DNA of 11,236 nt, taken from contig NAOQ01000286.1 in assembly GCA_002751075.1 (NCBI GenBank), forward strand, positions 76,258-87,493, given 5' to 3'. The notes beneath the pieces are model-generated. The model had not been told where the DNA came from and made no database searches. It worked only from the letters and a program-made list of their open reading frames with translations. Shown piece after piece: positions 7,644 to 11,236 of the stretch (position 1 is its first letter; the number at the start of each line of letters is the position of its first letter). Made by a program: the position numbers and the translations under genes. The stretch is from Ichthyophonus hoferi (taxonomy: Eukaryota > Opisthokonta > Ichthyosporea > Ichthyophonida > Ichthyophonidae).

Positions 7644-8093
7644 CCCAACACAGGTGTTTCAATGGGCTTATGTGCTGGGCAATGGGATTCACAGTCCAAC
7701 TTCATAGCTTCATTCTCTCCCAATTATGGTACCGGGGATAGCTTGCTTAATCATGACCATCTAGGAGGTAGCAATGGCAATGTCAACAACTCGGGGGTTC
7801 CTCCCTCATCTAATGAAAGATATTTTGTCTTTCCACACCAGACACCTTCTGGAAATTTAATAGTGGATACTGTAAAACCAAAGTTGTATATGTTATTCCT
7901 CAGCATTTACTCATTTATCTTTAAATGGTCTTTTACCACACCAGGTCAAATTTCCACTCTTTTCCGTGGTACTGAAAAATTGGTTGGATTTTGGCGTACT
8001 CAGGAGTGCCAGTTTCAGTTGGACATTGCACCAGCCATGAATATTCATTTTACTGTTTCCAATGGACAGGTGCCCCTCAGACAGAGTATCTAG
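7644..8093 (+). CDS. Longest open frame of the window, unrecognised (possible exon or decayed element protein)
   Basis: The frame is open from 7644 with the first ATG at 7662, giving 143 residues. The first half is Ser/Asn/Gly-rich and looks disordered (S-N-F-I-A-S-F-S-P-N-Y-G-T-G-D, then G-S-N-G-N-V-N-N-S-G-V-P-P-S-S-N-E). A hydrophobic stretch follows at about residues 77-92 (L-Y-M-L-F-L-S-I-Y-S-F-I-F-K-W), and the last third reads L-V-G-F-W-R-T-Q-E-C-Q-F-Q-L-D-I-A-P. An internal acceptor-like TTTTACCACACCAG ends at about 7944, so the segment could be two exons with a short intron. I recognise no family. Its neighbours are all decayed, which argues for a relic. Confidence 0.3.
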   Translation, partial: PNTGVSMGLCAGQWDSQSNFIASFSPNYGTGDSLLNHDHLGGSNGNVNNSGVPPSSNERYFVFPHQTPSGNLIVDTVKPKLYMLFLSIYSFIFKWSFTTPGQISTLFRGTEKLVGFWRTQECQFQLDIAPAMNIHFTVSNGQVPLRQSI

Positions 8094-9039
8094 TCTGACG
8101 CTATCCTATGTACCCATTGAGTGCTGAGGAGAAAGAGTAGGCTGTTTCCAGACCATTGACGTAAATTAATAGACTTTTGACAAATTTGTTAAGTTCGATT
8201 TTCTTCTAGACAAATGAATGACCCATGCCATGGTGACCCAGTGTTTTTATGTGTATCCTAATACTCACTTGAGAAGTGAAGAGACAGGAATTTAGTTTTT
8301 CATTCAGTTCTACATTCTTATCATGTGTCTCACCAACATCCTCATGAGCCCTTTAGATTTTCATTAGTTATCAGGGCATTCTCTTTTTTGTGCAACACAT
8401 CTGCTCACTCCATATGTTTGGGCCATTTGAAAACTATGTCAGACTCCTTAATGACTTGGGTTATTCTTCCTACAAAAATCACCAATTTGAACATAAACAG
8501 CCATATTGATCAGAGAAATAAGAATCACACTCCTGCCGTTCTTCCTGTGGCTTCCTCCAATTATTCACATTGTCAATAAATTGATGAAAGGTTCAGAGAA
8601 AGACAAATTCATCTCTTACAAAAAGATATCTTATCTCCAGTAGTGCTCCCTCTTGCTAAATTCCATCTAGATTGTCTGGGCATTGAACACACAACTCATA
8701 AGAGTTCCCAGAACCCAAAGGGGCCCGATTTTTGAAAATATTTCTCCTCTAAAACCAAGAAGGCAACTCTAGTGGGTATCACTTATATTGCTGTGCGTCT
8801 ACATGAATTCTCCAACATCATTTAGCAGTCTAAAGCTCCCACAAACCTTTCTGGCTCTTTTCAATCTTTTCCCCTAGGGCTTCATTTTATGCCTTCCAAT
8901 ACTTTTTTCATTGTCAGTGTTGCTAGCCTACATATCTGCAACATTGTCAATGATAATGCCATAGATTCACCATACTCCCTCTCAAATGTTATATCATTAG
9001 TCAGCTCTATAACCTTGGGAAAAGTATTAAAATGTATCA
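8094..9039. other. Decayed, coding-like interior; no gene recognised
   Basis: Roughly 950 bases, C/T-rich on the + strand with very few CpG. The longest + frame (8325-8579, 84 codons) has ordinary residue use but no motif. Around 8600-8900 the + strand gives short protein-like stretches such as K-A-T-L-V-G-I-T-Y-I-A-V-R-L-H-E-F. The - strand offers an overlapping frame at 8882-9130. No reverse transcriptase, integrase, transposase or tyrosine recombinase motif could be picked out. It is best read as an old, broken element interior of unknown family. Confidence 0.35.
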
Positions 9040-9309
9040 TGTCTTTTGAGTTAACATCTCTTCTGGGGTAGCTCTCAATTGTCCAATTGTTTTGTTTTTG
9101 GAACCTTTCTTCTGGCATTTGAAGAGCCATAGGATAGTGGTGAGTAAAGATGTACAGTTCTATAAGAACTGTTTCTTTTTGTATAAAGGAAAAACTTTAG
9201 TACTGTTATATGACATGGTATAATCTTCAAATGCCAGAAGAAAGGTTCCAAAAACAAAACAATTGGACAATTGAGAGCTACCCCAAAGGAGATGTTAACT
9301 AAGAAGACA
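9040..9309. repeat. Near-perfect 85-bp inverted repeat with 100-base spacer
   Basis: Arms at 9040-9124 and 9225-9309 are reverse complements over 85 bases: the inner 61 bases are identical and the outer 24 have four differences. The spacer (9125-9224) contains its own small hairpin. RNA copied from either strand would form a long duplex stem. The high identity contrasts with the decay around it, so the duplication is recent or the arms are kept alike. No clear target-site duplication flanks the arms, so a fold-back transposon is not demonstrated. Open frames called on either strand here reflect the same sequence read twice. Confidence 0.9.
9154..9172. repeat. Small perfect hairpin in the spacer of the inverted repeat
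   Basis: ACAGTTCT (9154-9161) and AGAACTGT (9165-9172) are exact reverse complements around a three-base loop ATA. The hairpin sits off-centre in the 100-base spacer between the long arms, making a nested stem in any transcript of the region. Confidence 0.85.
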
Positions 9310-9914
9310 GGGTATGGTTTTTGTCCAAAATATGTTATGACTATCCTGGTTAGCATATCCCACACTATGGGCTGTATGAACTTCATCATACCATTTCACT
9401 TGTAGATCCACCAAAGTTTTAGTAACATGCGCATCAGGCATGATTGACAAATTATTAATTAATCACTGCTATGAGATGGTTAATCGCGATTGTAGCCTTA
9501 ATCATAAAATACTTAAAATAGAGTGGCTCAGGATTAATTAGTTAGCCAATAACATCCAACCTGATAGATTGATTCGTTAATGGAACATCTGTAAGTTACG
9601 CAAACTAGATATGATAAGAAACAAGTATTAAAGAAAACGAAGGTCTATAATAAAGGAGGGCACTCCATACCATATCATAATACGACTTTGATATATATTA
9701 TTTCTAAAAAGAACAGCATGCTCGTCTGTTACCTTTCTGTTTTTATTTCACTAAATTTCTACAAAGATATAACAACTTTGAGCAGTTTTAATAATATTTT
9801 CAAGGTTGTGGAGCTGATTAACAAAACAGCATCTGAGGGGGATTATAGTGAGTTTATGATAAGGTCAGTAAGGCTTAGAAAATTTACAATACTTCCACTG
9901 CTTTTTTTTTCTAG
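9310..9914. other. AT-rich interior, nothing recognised
   Basis: About 600 bases. A + frame (9688-9927, 79 codons) is open and reads through to F-K-V-V-E-L-I-N-K-T-A-S-E-G-D-Y-S-E-F, but no family is recognised. The segment ends in a pyrimidine tract (C then nine T, then CTAG, 9901-9914) that looks like a splice acceptor for the stretch that follows. No RNA gene or repeat seen. Confidence 0.35.
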
Positions 9915-10078
9915 CATCAATTCATGAAAGTACTAATCTAGAGGAACATACTGCCAAAGAAGTACTTAGGATACAGCTACACCAACTGCTAGGACAGCCT
10001 CAAACTACCATTTTAATTTCCTCCAGTCTACTACAACAAACACTTCAACTCCTTCATCAAAAATGGGTGAACCGATAG
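9915..10078 (+). other. Exon-like open stretch after a strong acceptor, unrecognised
   Basis: Follows a pyrimidine tract and CTAG. One frame is open for 53 codons from 9917 and reads S-I-H-E-S-T-N-L-E-E-H-T-A-K-E-V-L, then Q-L-H-Q-L-L-G-Q-P-Q-T-T, ending L-L-H-Q-K-W-V-N-R. A GTGAAC donor-like site lies at 10067. The Leu/Gln-rich, likely helical peptide has no recognised family. It could be a host exon or a remnant of an element protein. Confidence 0.25.
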
Positions 10079-10268
10079 AGGAGAATAATGTTTAAAAACT
10101 CGAAAAAAGCACTGAGTTCACTACCCAAAATGCCCAAGAACCCAGTTCCACCAATTGATGACAATCAACCAAGAACATTTTTTCAAGGGTGGATGAGAAG
10201 GACAGCTATCATATAGTGACTAATTGGATAACAACATCATTTACAGGTAAGATTCAGCATGCTTACAG
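10079..10268. other. Coding-like remnant, unrecognised
   Basis: A further protein-like stretch on the + strand (S-S-L-P-K-M-P-K-N-P-V-P-P-I-D-D-N-Q-P) and a perfect donor consensus CAG/GTAAGA at 10247. The nearest acceptor-like TTACAG is only 22 bases on, too close for an intron. No gene is called. Confidence 0.25.
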
Positions 10269-10342
10269 ACATTGAGTGAGCCTCTTAATGAAGTTCAGCT
10301 GGCCGCCCCTGCCCTCATTTTGGCAGCTGAGGCAACTTCAAG
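10269..10342 (+). other. Exon-like stretch, 24 codons, unrecognised
   Basis: Framed by TTACAG on the left and CAAG/GTTTTA on the right. The frame reads T-L-S-E-P-L-N-E-V-Q-L-A-A-P-A-L-I-L-A-A-E-A-T-S, an Ala-rich peptide with GC content and residue use unlike the surrounding DNA. No family is recognised and the right border is a weak donor. It may be an exon, or a surviving fragment of an element protein. Confidence 0.25.
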
Positions 10343-10580
10343 GTTTTATCTCTAATACTTAACTGCATGGGAGCAGTGCATCATAGAAGGATGGATACCC
10401 TTTTAATTTGCCCACGCAACATAGATGGGTATGAAACGACAGCTTGACTCCAAAAAAACTCTTATGTGCAGCCAACACTTTGTGGAATTTTACGTAGCAA
10501 ACCTGAAGCCAAATGAATTTATCTGCACGTTTTTATGTAGGCTGATGGGAACAGCCAAAAGACTGTTGGGGGACAGACCT
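10343..10580. other. Interior between coding-like remnants and the right repeat
   Basis: About 240 bases with no similarity seen to the corresponding place inside the left repeat (after 7055). A short + stretch reads C-S-Q-H-F-V-E-F-Y-V-A-N-L-K-P-N-E-F, faintly like a zinc-binding C-x-x-H element, but too short to call. Nothing else recognised. Confidence 0.3.
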
Positions 10581-11236
10581 GTAATTGAGGGATAGGAACA
10601 TTCTAGTTAACGCTATCTAAGGCATTACTGAGGCCAGGCAAATAGCCAAGGATGTGGACTTATTCATTGCATCATCTCATGGCAGAGGAACTGTAAGGAA
10701 TCATGGATCTCACTTTGGCCAAAAAGCTTTTTCTGAGATCTAGAAAATTGCACCCGAGTACAACTGGAGACGTGGCTGATGATCATGTTCCCGGCTGAGT
10801 CTTTTCTCTATTTTTATATATGAGATCCCTTTTGGGTGATCTCGTTTATATCCTGGTTTGATTCAGAATATGGGGAAAGCTCCATATTTTTAATTCTAAA
10901 TATAATAATATGATTTAACTATTTAGTTTTAGTAGAAGTAATCAAAGAAATTGATTCTCATCAATGTAAAATAAAAGAAAGAATGTATAAATACCAGAAA
11001 AACAGAGCTTGTAGTCTTTTTGATTTTCCAAGATAACCAAAGCTAGCGTCCAACACTTGCTTTTATACTGGATTGTCTTTTATTGTTTTTCAAGTTGGGA
11101 TTGGTTAATCGATTCCAATTAGAATAAATCAATTACTATTCATTGGGCCAGTAACGTCGTTGATGCCGAGAACTTATGCAACATGTATAAACAAGCGATT
11201 GCTTGCTCTCGCGTCTACAATTTTAATTATAACTTT
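10581..11236 (-). mobile_element. Right copy of the inverted LTR-like / terminal-repeat element (cut by the window end)
   Basis: Reverse-complement partner of the left copy. Confident homology covers 10691-11236 (to left 6941-6335), and weaker similarity continues inward to about 10581. The homology is still running at the last base, so the outer end is not in the window. Shared landmarks include the matching GAGATCACCC words (10836-10845 here, 6788-6797 on the left), TTTTATA (11061-11067, the TATA motif on the - strand) and a strongly conserved 64-base core. The tRNA-like portion of the left copy has only a faint counterpart here. This copy is more decayed and poorer in CpG than the left one. 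Confidence 0.6.
11024..11087 (-). promoter_or_regulatory. Conserved promoter-like core of the right repeat
   Basis: Reverse-complement match to 6508-6571 with about five differences in 64 bases. It carries the TATAAAA motif (11061-11067, - strand) and AATAAA upstream of it. Transcription would run leftward into the interior, so the two cores face each other about 4.5 kb apart. Confidence 0.5.

Noticed and set aside
7526-7741. Overlapping - and + frames of about 65 codons
   Set aside because: They occupy the same DNA on opposite strands and overlap the longer + frame; no motif supports either.
8882-9389. Three overlapping frames on both strands around the long inverted repeat
   Set aside because: They reflect one stretch read twice through the inverted duplication and carry no recognisable domain.
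10247-10268. Intron between a perfect donor and the next acceptor-like site
   Set aside because: Only 22 bases, below workable intron length.
6082-11236. Polinton/Maverick or DIRS-type element
   Set aside because: The inverted ends would fit, but no polymerase, integrase, capsid-type or tyrosine recombinase motif was recognised in the interior; family left open.
1-11236. CRISPR array or bacterial operon
   Set aside because: No regularly spaced repeats with unique spacers and no clustered long frames; the gene structure is eukaryotic.

Overview
The window looks like AT-rich nuclear DNA from an intron-rich eukaryote, most likely an invertebrate animal; phylum and species cannot be fixed from the sequence. 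Reasons: one conserved gene is split by introns of about 0.5-1.3 kb with GT/AG borders and pyrimidine tracts, intergenic DNA is full of short tandem repeats, and there are transposon-like repeats with an embedded tRNA fragment. Nothing looks bacterial (no operons, no long open frames).

Region 1 (1-4528) holds the one gene that can be named, the Ran-binding factor MOG1 (RANGRF family), on the + strand. Four coding exons are visible (1228-1344, 1853-1948, 3226-3407, 4428-4528). Their splice phases fit (2, 2, 1) and they encode about 164 residues through to a stop. The short first exon, with the start codon and N-terminus, was not found and probably lies left of the window. The upstream 1.2 kb is a compound TATG/TAGG microsatellite followed by AT-rich low-complexity DNA.

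Region 2 (4529 to about 6080) is the MOG1 downstream flank. It then passes into C-rich, coding-like but broken sequence, including a 40-codon stretch with good splice-like borders. I do not recognise any of it.

Region 3 (about 6082-11236) is framed by two copies of one repeat in opposite orientation, a left copy at about 6082-7055 and a right copy from about 10581 past the window end. Both carry AATAAA and TATAAAA motifs pointing inward, and the promoter-like core is far better conserved than the rest. The left copy also holds the 5' half of an initiator tRNA-Met. They resemble LTRs or long terminal inverted repeats of an old mobile element of unresolved family. Between them lies decayed coding-like sequence, an 85-bp near-perfect inverted repeat with a second small hairpin in its loop (9040-9309), and some exon-like segments. 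No intact transposase, reverse transcriptase, capsid or other element protein was recognised.

The named gene and the repeat region show no sign of working together. The window is best read as one housekeeping gene beside a transposon-rich flank.
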